A stretch of 59,760 nucleotides of DNA from an uncultured Bacteroidales bacterium (GTDB lineage Bacteria; Bacteroidota; Bacteroidia; Bacteroidales; Paludibacteraceae), in assembly GCA_946411385.1 (NCBI GenBank), contig CAMKDV010000015.1, positions 1-59,760 of the forward strand, given 5' to 3'. The notes under the pieces were generated by a model that searched no databases, had not been told where the DNA came from, and was given only the letters and a program-made list of their open reading frames with translations. The position numbers and the translations under genes are program-made. Positions 46,750-55,230 of this stretch are shown here, in pieces; position 1 is the first letter of the stretch, and each line of letters opens with the position of its first letter.

Positions 46750-47751
46750 ATGGCACAGAACAAAGGAGCAATAGTGCGCTATCGGGCACTTGACCGTTGC
46801 TTACGGTCGAAGAACGTCAGGTATTATCTGGAGGATCTAATCAAGGCTTGCAACGAAGCCTTGTATGAGGCTTTCTCGGAGAGGATGACGGTCAGCCGCC
46901 GTCAGATTTACCTTGACCTCAACCACATGGAGAGCAATGCCGGTTATCGTGCCGATATTGAGCGCCATCATGACGGCAAGCGGATCTACTATCGCTATGC
47001 CGACCCGGATTTCTCCATTGATAAGACGCCTATCTCCCCCGAGGAGATGGACCAACTCAAAGAGACCATTCTCATGCTCAACCGCTTCAAAGGTATGCCG
47101 CATTTCGAATGGATGGAAGAGCTGCTGAGCAAACTGGAGGATAAGTTCCACCTCAAGAGCACAGAAGATTCCGTTATCGGTTTTGAGCAGAACCTTGACC
47201 TCAAAGGTCTGGAGAACATCACTCCGCTCTTTGAGGCTATCGTCAACAAGCAGGTGCTTAATATCCGCTACAAATCCTTCAAGAAGAACAAACCTATCAC
47301 ATGCGAGGTTCATCCGTACTATCTCAAGCAGTATAATAACCGTTGGTTTCTATTTGGCTGGAACACGGAGTTTGGTGCTATCACGAACTTTGCCCTTGAC
47401 CGCATAGAAGCCGTATCGCCCATGTTAGGAGAATATCGCCCAAAACCCGCAGACCTTGATTTTGACGAGTATTTTGAGGATGTGGTTGGCGTTACTATCC
47501 CAAAGGCAAAAGTTGAACATGTTGTTATGCGCGTCGCCCCTGATCGCTATCCTTATATCAAGAACAAACCGCTTCATCCCTCGCAGCATAACTACGACAA
47601 GGAGTTCCGCGTTACGATTGATGTCATCCCCAACAACGAGCTCATAGCGCTCCTCCTTTCGTTTGGCTCCCAGCTCGAAGTTCTCGAACCGCAATCCGTC
47701 CGCGAGATGATGCGTGAACATGTGAAGACCCTCAATAAATTCTACAAGTAA
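46750..47751 (+). CDS. WYL-domain transcriptional regulator
   Basis: A 333-residue protein. An N-terminal winged helix (about 1-75, with SRRQIYLDLNHME) is followed by a WYL domain (about 140-215: VNKQVLNIRYKSFKKNKP, HPYYLKQYNNRWFLFGWN, FALDRIEAV) and a WCX-type C-terminal extension (about 225-333, VEHVVMRVAPDRYPYIKNKP). WYL proteins bind ligands, often nucleic acids or nucleotides, and frequently repress anti-phage systems. The start was set at 46750 by the promoter position. The YhcG-type gene starts 11 bases after its stop, and the retron genes follow, so it is a plausible repressor of the island (inference). Confidence 0.88.
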   Translation: MAQNKGAIVRYRALDRCLRSKNVRYYLEDLIKACNEALYEAFSERMTVSRRQIYLDLNHMESNAGYRADIERHHDGKRIYYRYADPDFSIDKTPISPEEMDQLKETILMLNRFKGMPHFEWMEELLSKLEDKFHLKSTEDSVIGFEQNLDLKGLENITPLFEAIVNKQVLNIRYKSFKKNKPITCEVHPYYLKQYNNRWFLFGWNTEFGAITNFALDRIEAVSPMLGEYRPKPADLDFDEYFEDVVGVTIPKAKVEHVVMRVAPDRYPYIKNKPLHPSQHNYDKEFRVTIDVIPNNELIALLLSFGSQLEVLEPQSVREMMREHVKTLNKFYK

Positions 47752-47762
47752 ACAATATTGTT

Positions 47763-49007
47763 ATGGCAGATAACCAACTCATCCCATTGTCCCAAGCAGT
47801 AGAAGCTATCAAAACCGCTATTCTGCAAGGGCAGTACGAAGCGAACAAAGATGTCAACCGCATCCAATTGGCGGTCTATTTCGCAATAGGCAAGTATCTC
47901 TCCAAGAACACGCGTAACTTGGAATATGGCGCTGGTGCCATCAAAGCTATCAGCGACAGATTGTATAAAGAGTTGCCGGGATTGCGAGGCTATTCAGAGA
48001 CTAGTTTAAAAAAGATGCGCTTATTTTACGAGGCTTGGAGCATCCTGGATGTAGATTCTCCAATTGCAATTGGAAAATCTGACAAACATTCGACAATTGC
48101 GATTGCCGAATCTTCTCAAGAATCGTCCGTCACAACGGACGTATCTGTCGCTCAAGAATCGTCCGTTGCAACGGACGAATTGCAAGTCGCCCAAAATCAG
48201 ATAGATATATATCATAGTATCGTCATCCCAAACGTTGCGGAATTCCCTATTGAGGATTTCTTTTCAGTACCCTTTACACATCACGTCGAAATTTTTCACA
48301 AAGTAAAAGACCTCGAAGCACGCTATTACTATATCCATCGCACGGCTGAGGAAAAACTTTCGGTTGAAGCACTCGAAAAACTCATCAAGCAGCAGGCGTA
48401 TGAGAATCGGGCATTGCTGCCGAATAATTTCCGGAAGACGCTTTCCGGTTCGGCACTTGCGCGCAAAGCGGTCATGATGTTCAAGGACTCGTATCAGCTG
48501 GATTTCATCAATACCGAAGAGATTGGCGAACGTGACAAGCAGGACATTGATGAGAAGGTAGTGGAACAGCAGATTGTGCACAACATCAAGAAGTTCATCA
48601 TGACGTTCGGGCACGACTTCTCCTTCGTCGGCAATCAGTACCATCTGGAGATCTATACGGAGGATTGTTTCCCGGATCTAATTTTTTTCAACCGTGAACT
48701 GAATGCGTTGGTGGTTGTTGAGTTAAAGATAGGCGAGTTCAAACCGAGTTATTTAGGCACGCTGACTACCTATTTGAAGATTCTGGATACCAAGGTGCGC
48801 AAGCCGCACGAGAACCCCTCTATTGGTATCGTGCTCTGCAAATCGGCGAATAAGGATTTTGTAGAATTCGTTATTCAGGATTTCAAGCGCCCGATGGGAG
48901 TAGCAACCTATACTACAGCCGAGGATATGCCCGAGCAACTCCGCAAGGCTCTGCCAGACATGGACGACCTGCGACAACTCCTCAATAAAGACACAGAAAA
49001 CGAATAA
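47763..49007 (+). CDS. YhcG/DUF1016-type PD-(D/E)XK nuclease
   Basis: A 414-residue protein of the YhcG (DUF1016) family. The N-terminal helical domain (about 10-95: VNRIQLAVYFAIGKYLS, GYSETSLKKMRLFYEAW) is joined through a repeat-bearing linker (about 98-143) to a PD-(D/E)XK nuclease fold. Its likely catalytic residues are D305, E320 and K322 (PDLIFFN, VVVELKIG). Members occur beside restriction and other defence genes; they are presumed DNA nucleases. It is separated from the WYL gene by 11 bases. The linker's DNA carries palindromes and 36-bp repeats described separately. Its stop lies 78 bases before the retron RNA. Confidence 0.88.
   Translation: MADNQLIPLSQAVEAIKTAILQGQYEANKDVNRIQLAVYFAIGKYLSKNTRNLEYGAGAIKAISDRLYKELPGLRGYSETSLKKMRLFYEAWSILDVDSPIAIGKSDKHSTIAIAESSQESSVTTDVSVAQESSVATDELQVAQNQIDIYHSIVIPNVAEFPIEDFFSVPFTHHVEIFHKVKDLEARYYYIHRTAEEKLSVEALEKLIKQQAYENRALLPNNFRKTLSGSALARKAVMMFKDSYQLDFINTEEIGERDKQDIDEKVVEQQIVHNIKKFIMTFGHDFSFVGNQYHLEIYTEDCFPDLIFFNRELNALVVVELKIGEFKPSYLGTLTTYLKILDTKVRKPHENPSIGIVLCKSANKDFVEFVIQDFKRPMGVATYTTAEDMPEQLRKALPDMDDLRQLLNKDTENE
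48060..48188 (+). repeat. Palindromes and a 36-bp repeat in the nuclease linker
   Basis: Perfect palindromes CCAATTGCAATTGG (48060-48073) and the 20-base TCGTCCGTTGCAACGGACGA (48159-48178) lie inside the coding linker. Two 36-base direct repeats (48117-48152 and 48153-48188) each contain a TCCGT...ACGGA inverted repeat. Protein units are QESSVTTDVSVA and QESSVATDELQV. Confidence 0.85.
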
Positions 49008-49009
49008 AA

Positions 49010-49063
49010 TTGCATTTTTTCCTTTGCTGTGCAGTATCTTTGCACAAATAGGTAGTACCTTTG
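49010..49063 (+). promoter_or_regulatory. Candidate promoter(s) of the retron RNA
   Basis: Two -7 boxes, TATCTTTG (49035-49042) and TACCTTTG (49056-49063), lie just upstream of the retron RNA. The first has a TTGC at 49010-49013 as possible -33 with a slightly long spacer; the second has no good -33. Transcription would start near 49049 or 49070, shortly before the a1 arm at 49086. Confidence 0.5.
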
Positions 49064-49085
49064 CATCGGATTTGAAAAAACAAGC

Positions 49086-49339
49086 GTTCTTTGAAAGGCT
49101 ATGCCGCAACAAATTGAATTCGTGAACTGGCAGTAAGCAATTATTGCAGCAGTTTAGGCTGAATATCGGTTCAAGTGTGCAGCAATGCACACGCTACATG
49201 TCTCTACTCTATTGTTAGGTGGAGATTGTACGTTTATTAGTTTTGCTGTATATTGATGAATATATCTGCTATATTTTGATATATACAAAACCTCGTTTCA
49301 TACAACAAAGAATCCAAACGGCATAGCCTTTCTTTGAAC
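49086..49339 (+). ncRNA. Retron msr-msd RNA
   Basis: This is the template/primer RNA expected before a retron reverse transcriptase. The ends form a long inverted repeat. The left arm 49086-49106 (GTTC, TTT, then GAAAGGCTATGCCG) pairs with the right arm 49319-49339 (CGGCATAGCCTTTC, TTT, GAAC): 18 of 21 positions, with one symmetrical TTT/TTT internal loop. These are the a1/a2 arms. Inside are a GTGTGCA-GCAA-TGCACAC hairpin (49175-49192) in the msr part. A long AT-rich hairpin follows (49240-49291: GTTTTG/CAAAAC, TATAT/ATATA, AATATA/TATATT), the likely msd stem. Candidate branch guanosines lie in the AAGC and TAGG triplets near 49135-49160. The reverse transcriptase ATG is 14 bases after the right arm. 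Confidence 0.82.
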
Positions 49340-49353
49340 GATAATAAGGAAAC

Positions 49354-50724
49354 ATGAATAGCAAAAAGGCAAATATTCAGAAACTAATCAGAGAGGAATT
49401 CCCGAAGATACAGAATCAGGAAGACCTGCTCCGATTGCTGAATACTATTCATGAGCAAATGTATGCTAAAATCTTCAATCGTCTTAACAAGCCAGTACCC
49501 AAGATTGAACTCAAGACCTTGACGTATTACAAAAATGTCAAGTTGTCCGGTGGCAAACGTTATACACAGTTCACGATAAAGAAGAAGTCCGGCAAGGATC
49601 GCACTATTCAAGCTCCGGCAAAAGGGCTCAAACTCATTCAGCAATGTTTGAATGAGATCTTCCAAACATACTACGAGCCGAACACTCACGCCTGTGGATT
49701 TATTCCTGAACGTAACATTGCCGATGGCGCAAGGCAACATGTTAATATGCCTTATGTGCTGAATATTGATCTGAAAGATTTCTTCGATACTATTACTTTC
49801 CCACGCGTAAAAAAAGTGCTGTCCTATCCTCCGTTCAATCTTTCCAGTGAACGCGAGCAACTGGGGTATATCATTACGTCACTCTGCTGCAATTCGAAGG
49901 AGGTAACTGCCATTGATGCCGATGGAAAAGAGATCAAAGAGTCGCGCAATTGTTTGCCACAAGGTGCGCCGACATCCCCTATTCTCACCAATATTGTTTG
50001 CCGGTCACTTGACAGGCATCTGGCTGGTTTGGCACATCGCTATCATGCGCACTATACCCGCTATGCGGATGATATCACATTCTCATGTCACTACAATATC
50101 TTTAAGTGTGATTCGGAGTTCATCAAAGAGATGCACCGCATTATCGAGGATGAGCAACACTTGACTATCAATAGGGAAAAGACGCGATTGCAAACACCCA
50201 GACAGAGGCAAGAGGTTACAGGCCTGATTGTTAACCGAAAAGTGAATGTTCCCAAGCACTACGTAAAGCAGATTCGTCTATGGTTGCATTATTGGGAGGC
50301 GTTCGGATTGGAGCGCGCGCAGCAATACTTTATTGAGCAATATCTCAAGCACCATGAAAATTTCAAGAATAGCCAATATGCCCATATAGAGAATGTCCTT
50401 GCCGGCAAATTGGACTATATGCATATGGTTGTGGGCGATACCAGAGCATTTAATCAACTCAAAGCACGATATGAAGTGCTTATGAATAGTGCCGAGACAC
50501 TCAAACAATCCAAAAAGCGCACCAAAGCAATAAAGGTAAAGGAAAAGGAATCCATTACATCTTCTGCTGCAGTTACACATATTATCACTAACGATAGCAT
50601 CCAACCAGTGCCGAAAAACGCTCCTAATCTTGTGGCAAAAGAGGAATTGGAGATTATGCTTGACGGCTTGATATCAGATTTGAAAAATGATGACGCAATG
50701 CAAAGACTCTTCAATATAGAATAA
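49354..50724 (+). CDS. Retron reverse transcriptase
   Basis: A 456-residue retron-type reverse transcriptase, which copies the msd part of the adjacent RNA into branched msDNA. Seen motifs: CGFIPERNIADGARQHVN (113-131), the first catalytic Asp in LNIDLKDFF (D139), LPQGAPTSPILTN (201-213), RYADDITFS (YADD at 237-240) and the retron-typical VTGLIVN (288-294) with NVPKHYVKQIR. A thumb segment with HIENVLAGKLDYMH follows. Residues about 375-456 form a Lys/Ser-rich linker plus acidic helix (EEELEIML-like) beyond the usual core, a possible effector-contact extension. There is no group II maturase or endonuclease domain. The effector candidate gene begins 47 bases downstream. Confidence 0.92.
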   Translation: MNSKKANIQKLIREEFPKIQNQEDLLRLLNTIHEQMYAKIFNRLNKPVPKIELKTLTYYKNVKLSGGKRYTQFTIKKKSGKDRTIQAPAKGLKLIQQCLNEIFQTYYEPNTHACGFIPERNIADGARQHVNMPYVLNIDLKDFFDTITFPRVKKVLSYPPFNLSSEREQLGYIITSLCCNSKEVTAIDADGKEIKESRNCLPQGAPTSPILTNIVCRSLDRHLAGLAHRYHAHYTRYADDITFSCHYNIFKCDSEFIKEMHRIIEDEQHLTINREKTRLQTPRQRQEVTGLIVNRKVNVPKHYVKQIRLWLHYWEAFGLERAQQYFIEQYLKHHENFKNSQYAHIENVLAGKLDYMHMVVGDTRAFNQLKARYEVLMNSAETLKQSKKRTKAIKVKEKESITSSAAVTHIITNDSIQPVPKNAPNLVAKEELEIMLDGLISDLKNDDAMQRLFNIE

Positions 50725-50771
50725 CAAAATAGTTCTACTACCATTTGTTTGGTGCACAAAACAAATTGAGT

Positions 50772-51635
50772 ATGGATAAAGATAAATACAAAAAACGCCT
50801 TCATGAACTTGTGATGCAGCTCAAAGAGCAGGAGCCGGATCTTTTTGCTTACTTGCAGCAAGAGGTTAAAGCTTCTGATGTCACGATGGTATCCGATTCG
50901 CGTATTGATAAAATAGAGGAATACCTCGGGTTAGATTACAAATTAGATGACATTAATCCTGCAGAAATAACAGCTGGGACATTGAATTATACCTTTGTAG
51001 ACATTCCTTCTTTGCGCAATCAGTTGAATTCTGATTTTCGCGAAATGATGCGCTATCGTTACGGAACGCGTTCACATAAATCGGATTTCTATGAGTACTG
51101 CAAGTATGCTCACTTTCAATTAGAAGCTATGACGAACTATTTTATGGAGATATGGAGCACGCCTGATGAACCCGAAGATGCTCAGCCAAATATAGAATTG
51201 GCCAAAAAGAATATCAGGGAAAATTGGAAGGAAAAGTATCCTGTTACTTTTTATGATACAATAAAGAGTATTGAAGATATTCCATATCAAAACAAGGTGA
51301 AGCCGATACTTAACTTCATTAATATCAAGGACGTATTGATATCTAATCCGCAATACATTTATTATAATCAAGCCGATATCGTTGATTACATCCGAAGAAC
51401 CCGAAATGCATGTAGCCACAGAGGAGCACAGTTGTCAGCAATCATGAATGATGCTATTGATGATTTTGAATTGCATAAAGTCCTTCGCACATCTGCAACA
51501 GGGAAGACGCAGCTATATGATTTTTCTGCTAATTGGGATGTGAAATACTATTTATGGTTGCGCTCAACTCCTTGGGATGATGTTGCAAAAGCATTAAGAC
51601 TCTTTGTTACAACACTTCAAGCCCATCTTGAATAG
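50772..51635 (+). CDS. HEPN-like protein, candidate retron effector
   Basis: A 287-residue, mostly helical protein that I do not recognise as a named family. The ATG at 50772 is preferred to an upstream TTG. The C-terminal half has the layout of a HEPN domain: a long helix with DFYEYCKYAHFQLEAM (about 105-120), then DYIRRTRNACSHRG with R211 and H216 forming the R-x4-H motif that in HEPN ribonucleases and toxins makes the active site. The N-terminal 100 residues are charged helices that could bind the reverse transcriptase or msDNA. It lies 47 bases after the reverse transcriptase stop, the usual effector position, so it may be a ribonuclease toxin released on infection. The HEPN call is motif-based. 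Confidence 0.6.
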   Translation: MDKDKYKKRLHELVMQLKEQEPDLFAYLQQEVKASDVTMVSDSRIDKIEEYLGLDYKLDDINPAEITAGTLNYTFVDIPSLRNQLNSDFREMMRYRYGTRSHKSDFYEYCKYAHFQLEAMTNYFMEIWSTPDEPEDAQPNIELAKKNIRENWKEKYPVTFYDTIKSIEDIPYQNKVKPILNFINIKDVLISNPQYIYYNQADIVDYIRRTRNACSHRGAQLSAIMNDAIDDFELHKVLRTSATGKTQLYDFSANWDVKYYLWLRSTPWDDVAKALRLFVTTLQAHLE

Positions 51636-51681
51636 ATTTAGCAATCACAACCAAATTCTACTATACCATCTTTTCCCAAAA

Positions 51682-53172
51682 ATGAAGACAATAGCCGACA
51701 TAACAACCCTGAGAAAAAGCGGACAGTTGACAGAAGCTTTGTCGGAGGCAGAGGTTTTGCAGTCCGCCAATCCTCGTGACTATTCGGTAGCCTTATGTGT
51801 TGCATGGGTATACGTTGACGCAATGAAGCAGAAAGCAAGCAGTGAGACGCTAACAGAGTTTTGCGAATGTATACAAAAATTCAAGGCATTGTGCTTGCCT
51901 ATTGAACGTGAAGGCATACTTTTTAACAACGTAGTATGGGCTGTGAGACGATTATTTGCCTATTATGTGGAGAATCCGATGGTTGATAAGCATGGTTTGG
52001 ATATGCTTGTACTGGAGTTGAATGGCCTGTCTGTTAATGAGGACAACGAAGCATATCGCAGTTTGTTATCCACAGCTGCCAAGATTAAAGACTGGCAGAA
52101 CTTTCCGAACTTTGTTGAGTGGTGGAATCTTGATAACCTACGCGAAACCGACTATCAAAAGCAAGAGTACGAAGGAAAGGCCTTGATGAGCTTGGCTGAG
52201 ACTACTTATAATGCTTTGTGCCGATGCATGATGGCATGTGATGACGATGACAAGATTCTCGCTTTTGTTGATTCTTTAGATGCTGTTATTGCCAAGCATC
52301 CTGACTATCAATACTTGCCGTATTATCAGGCTAAACTATTGTTCAGGAGTGGTCAAACAGAGCGAGCCTTAGAGGCCCTGAAACCGTTTGCGCGCAAAAA
52401 GACATCCGACTTTTGGGTATGGCAGTTATTGGGAGATGAGGTCAGTGACGACTCACAAAAGATGATGTTCTACTGCAAGGCTGCATTGTGTGACGGCAAA
52501 GATGAGATGCTTGTGAAGATGCGCGAGCAAGTAGGTTTTCATCTAATCAGAAACGGAAAGCGCGAGATGGGGAAGTACCTCATCGATAAAGTGATCAACA
52601 CACGTACCAAAGAGAATCGGAGGCCGTCGTATGATATTCAGACGATTACGAAGGAGGCATGGTGGAGTACTACGCCGGCGCAATGGGATGCTCGGTATGC
52701 CGAGGGACAGGCATTAGGTGCGGACGAGTATTTGTTTGGCAAGATGAATCAATACAACGTGTTGGTTACTTTTGTGAATGCTCAAAAATGCGCCATCAGT
52801 TTTTTGACCGAGGACAAATGCCACGGTTTCTTTATAGATCACTCCAAGCAATTGCGGACAATCAAAGAGAATGATGTACTGCAGATTGCTGCACAGGAGA
52901 TACCGGAGAGCGGAATCACCAAAGTGCGGCGTTGGAAGAAGGTAGCAGACAGGACGAATCCGCATTTCTATAAGTTCTACTCCGGTTCACTCCGCAAAAG
53001 TGCTGGCGGATTTGGCTTTGTCGGGAGCGTGTTTGTACATGCATCGTTAGCCAATGGCTTTGCAGACAGAGCCTCTGTTGAAGGCACTGCGGTCATGGCA
53101 TTTGATAAGAAGAAACAAAGTTATGGTTGGAAGGCTATGACTATATCCCCGACTACAGATGGAATTCAATAA
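51682..53172 (+). CDS. TPR plus cold-shock-like (OB) domain protein
   Basis: A 496-residue cytoplasmic protein starting at ATG 51682. Residues 1-300 are helical repeats of TPR type (LTEALSEAEVLQSANPRDYSVA, YYQAKLLFRSGQTERALEAL, DDSQKMMFYCKAAL). A connector (WWSTTPAQWDARYAEGQALGADEYLF) leads to two beta-rich segments. The last (about 447-495: GGFGFVGSVFVHASL, TAVMAFDKKKQSYGWKAM) looks like a cold-shock/S1-type nucleic-acid-binding barrel. Its 3' end overlaps the helicase gene by 14 bases, so the two are very likely made together. I would expect single-stranded nucleic acid binding. The precise family name is not certain to me. Confidence 0.65.
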   Translation: MKTIADITTLRKSGQLTEALSEAEVLQSANPRDYSVALCVAWVYVDAMKQKASSETLTEFCECIQKFKALCLPIEREGILFNNVVWAVRRLFAYYVENPMVDKHGLDMLVLELNGLSVNEDNEAYRSLLSTAAKIKDWQNFPNFVEWWNLDNLRETDYQKQEYEGKALMSLAETTYNALCRCMMACDDDDKILAFVDSLDAVIAKHPDYQYLPYYQAKLLFRSGQTERALEALKPFARKKTSDFWVWQLLGDEVSDDSQKMMFYCKAALCDGKDEMLVKMREQVGFHLIRNGKREMGKYLIDKVINTRTKENRRPSYDIQTITKEAWWSTTPAQWDARYAEGQALGADEYLFGKMNQYNVLVTFVNAQKCAISFLTEDKCHGFFIDHSKQLRTIKENDVLQIAAQEIPESGITKVRRWKKVADRTNPHFYKFYSGSLRKSAGGFGFVGSVFVHASLANGFADRASVEGTAVMAFDKKKQSYGWKAMTISPTTDGIQ

Positions 53173-55225
53173 GGAACAATATGAAACGTTTGAGGCGTTA
53201 AAGCAGTTTGTGGCTTCAGCAGATGGCCAAGTGTTCATCATCAAGGGTTACGCCGGAACAGGAAAAACTACGATGCTTGAGCGACTTGCCGATTATCTTA
53301 GACACAATCAGCAAGCATTCTGCTTGATGGCTCCCACCGGCCGTGCAGCAAGTATACTGCGTAAAAAGACCGGCTGTAATGCCACTACCATTCATCGTGG
53401 TATTTATAATTTCCATGACATCAAGGTATTGGTGTCGAAGGAGGATATAGCGAAGAGTTCTTATAAGATATATTTCCCTATTTCGGAGACAGATTCTCCA
53501 CAGGTGTGTATCGTGGATGAGTCTTCGATGATCACCAATCATGTATCTACGAATGAGTTGTGGGAGTTCGGCACGGAATGTTTGCTCAACGATTTGTTGT
53601 CATTCACCTTCAGACATAAAGGTGGCAAACTGATACTATTGGGCGATCCCGCTCAGTTGCCTCCTGTGGGCGAGGCACAAACTGAAGCTTTTGATGAGGA
53701 AGCCCTGCGTGAGCGCGGATATAACGTGGAGAGTCATACCCTCACGCAGGTCATGCGTCAGGATAAGGACAATGGTATCTTGGCGAACACCATGCACATC
53801 CGTGACGCTTATACTACAAGCACATACAATCAGCTACAGCTCACATATGGTGCCGATGTGCAAGAGTTGCCACAAGACCAACTGGTTGAAACCTATCTGC
53901 GGCATTTTCCAAAGCCTCGTTTGGGAAATTCGGTTATCATATCCTATAGTAACGCCCACGCCAATTTGTACAACAGGGATATACGTCATCGTATGTACGA
54001 CGGAGATATCCAATACCCACGCGTGGGGGATATCATCATGGTCGTAAGCAATCACTATGACCGCAACACCGAGAATGGCCATTGGCCGGTGGATATCATG
54101 AATGGTGAATTTGCTCAAATCATTGTGACCGGCAAAATCGAGAAGCAATCCTCTCCGGTATGGGATGGAAGCGAGCGTAAGATTGTTGAAATCGAATATC
54201 AGCAGACTACACTACTGCTGGCAGACGGCACGACATGGCAAGGTAAGATAATCGTCAATCCTCTACTGAATGACGAGCAGAAGAACCTGAGTATAATTTG
54301 CCTAAAAGCATTGTTCATCAACTTCTGCATGCGCCATCCTGAATTGGATGACAAGAAAAATCATACAGCCTTTATCGAAGCATATCAAAAAGATGAATAT
54401 GTGTCAGCCCTGCGAGTCAAGTATGGCTATGCTATCACCTGCCACAAATCGCAAGGCGGGGAGTGGGATACTGTACTTGTTAATGCGGACGGAATATTTG
54501 TCAATTCGTTTGGCTTACGATGGCTGTACACGGCATTAACACGTGCACGGAGAAGATTATACTGCGTCAACGTACCGGCTATATCACCTATCTCCAAACT
54601 CCGAGTAAACGATGTAACGAAAGTGTCTCGCTGTTGTGTTGAATATCCGGCTCCTGTTTCAACTTTGCCCACTACGACATCCACGCCTTATCACAGAAGT
54701 GATGCACCGGAGTATGTAATAGCCAAATATCAACAAATAGAGCACCAATTAGCGGGAAGCGGTTATGCGATTACCGATGTCAAATCCTATCCATACCGCG
54801 AACGCTATAGCATAATGTTACCGAATGGTAGCATTGCGACTATAGATATGATGTACAATGGCAAAGGTGTCTTCCGTCCGGTGACATGTGCTGATGAGCA
54901 TCTCCAGGAGTTGCTGAATAGCACCCAAGCGCAGACGAACGAATATCCACCTCTATTGTATGAACCGACTACCAGCGCGGCGCAATTTTTGTACGATTTA
55001 ATGGTGCCGGCTTGTGCCAAAGCCGATGTCAAAATCGTGGGAATCACTGAAGACATAGCGCAATATCGGATTGTCTATTGCCTGCAAACATCAGGCCAAT
55101 ATGCATGGCTAAACATCTTTATTACCAGCAAGGGAATAATCTCGTATATCGCACCATATTCCAACATACAGGATGATGAAAAGCTTATAAAATTGTTAAA
55201 CTATTTGAGTGAAATACCGGTATAA
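53159..55225 (+). CDS. RecD/UvrD-like superfamily 1 helicase
   Basis: A 688-residue SF1 helicase. Walker A is GYAGTGKTT (30-38), motif Ia APTGRAASILRKKTG, motif II IVDESSMI, motif III LLGDPAQLPPVGE, then LTQVMRQ, and motifs V/VI AITCHKSQGGEWDTVLVN and LYTALTRARRRLY. This is the RecD-like AAA_30 plus UvrD_C_2 arrangement. Beyond about residue 490 is a 200-residue extension without helicase motifs (SIMLPNGSIATIDMMYNGKG and on) that could be a partner-binding domain. It starts inside the previous gene and ends 5 bases before the AT-rich orphan gene. It probably unwinds or translocates on DNA; a role with the retron is an inference from order. Confidence 0.88.
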   Translation: MEFNKEQYETFEALKQFVASADGQVFIIKGYAGTGKTTMLERLADYLRHNQQAFCLMAPTGRAASILRKKTGCNATTIHRGIYNFHDIKVLVSKEDIAKSSYKIYFPISETDSPQVCIVDESSMITNHVSTNELWEFGTECLLNDLLSFTFRHKGGKLILLGDPAQLPPVGEAQTEAFDEEALRERGYNVESHTLTQVMRQDKDNGILANTMHIRDAYTTSTYNQLQLTYGADVQELPQDQLVETYLRHFPKPRLGNSVIISYSNAHANLYNRDIRHRMYDGDIQYPRVGDIIMVVSNHYDRNTENGHWPVDIMNGEFAQIIVTGKIEKQSSPVWDGSERKIVEIEYQQTTLLLADGTTWQGKIIVNPLLNDEQKNLSIICLKALFINFCMRHPELDDKKNHTAFIEAYQKDEYVSALRVKYGYAITCHKSQGGEWDTVLVNADGIFVNSFGLRWLYTALTRARRRLYCVNVPAISPISKLRVNDVTKVSRCCVEYPAPVSTLPTTTSTPYHRSDAPEYVIAKYQQIEHQLAGSGYAITDVKSYPYRERYSIMLPNGSIATIDMMYNGKGVFRPVTCADEHLQELLNSTQAQTNEYPPLLYEPTTSAAQFLYDLMVPACAKADVKIVGITEDIAQYRIVYCLQTSGQYAWLNIFITSKGIISYIAPYSNIQDDEKLIKLLNYLSEIPV

Positions 55226-55230
55226 CATTT

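Noticed and set aside
49354..50724. Group II intron maturase or diversity-generating retroelement RT
   Set aside because: No maturase or endonuclease domain, no intron domain V, no template/variable repeat pair; the VTG motif and flanking a1/a2 RNA fit a retron.
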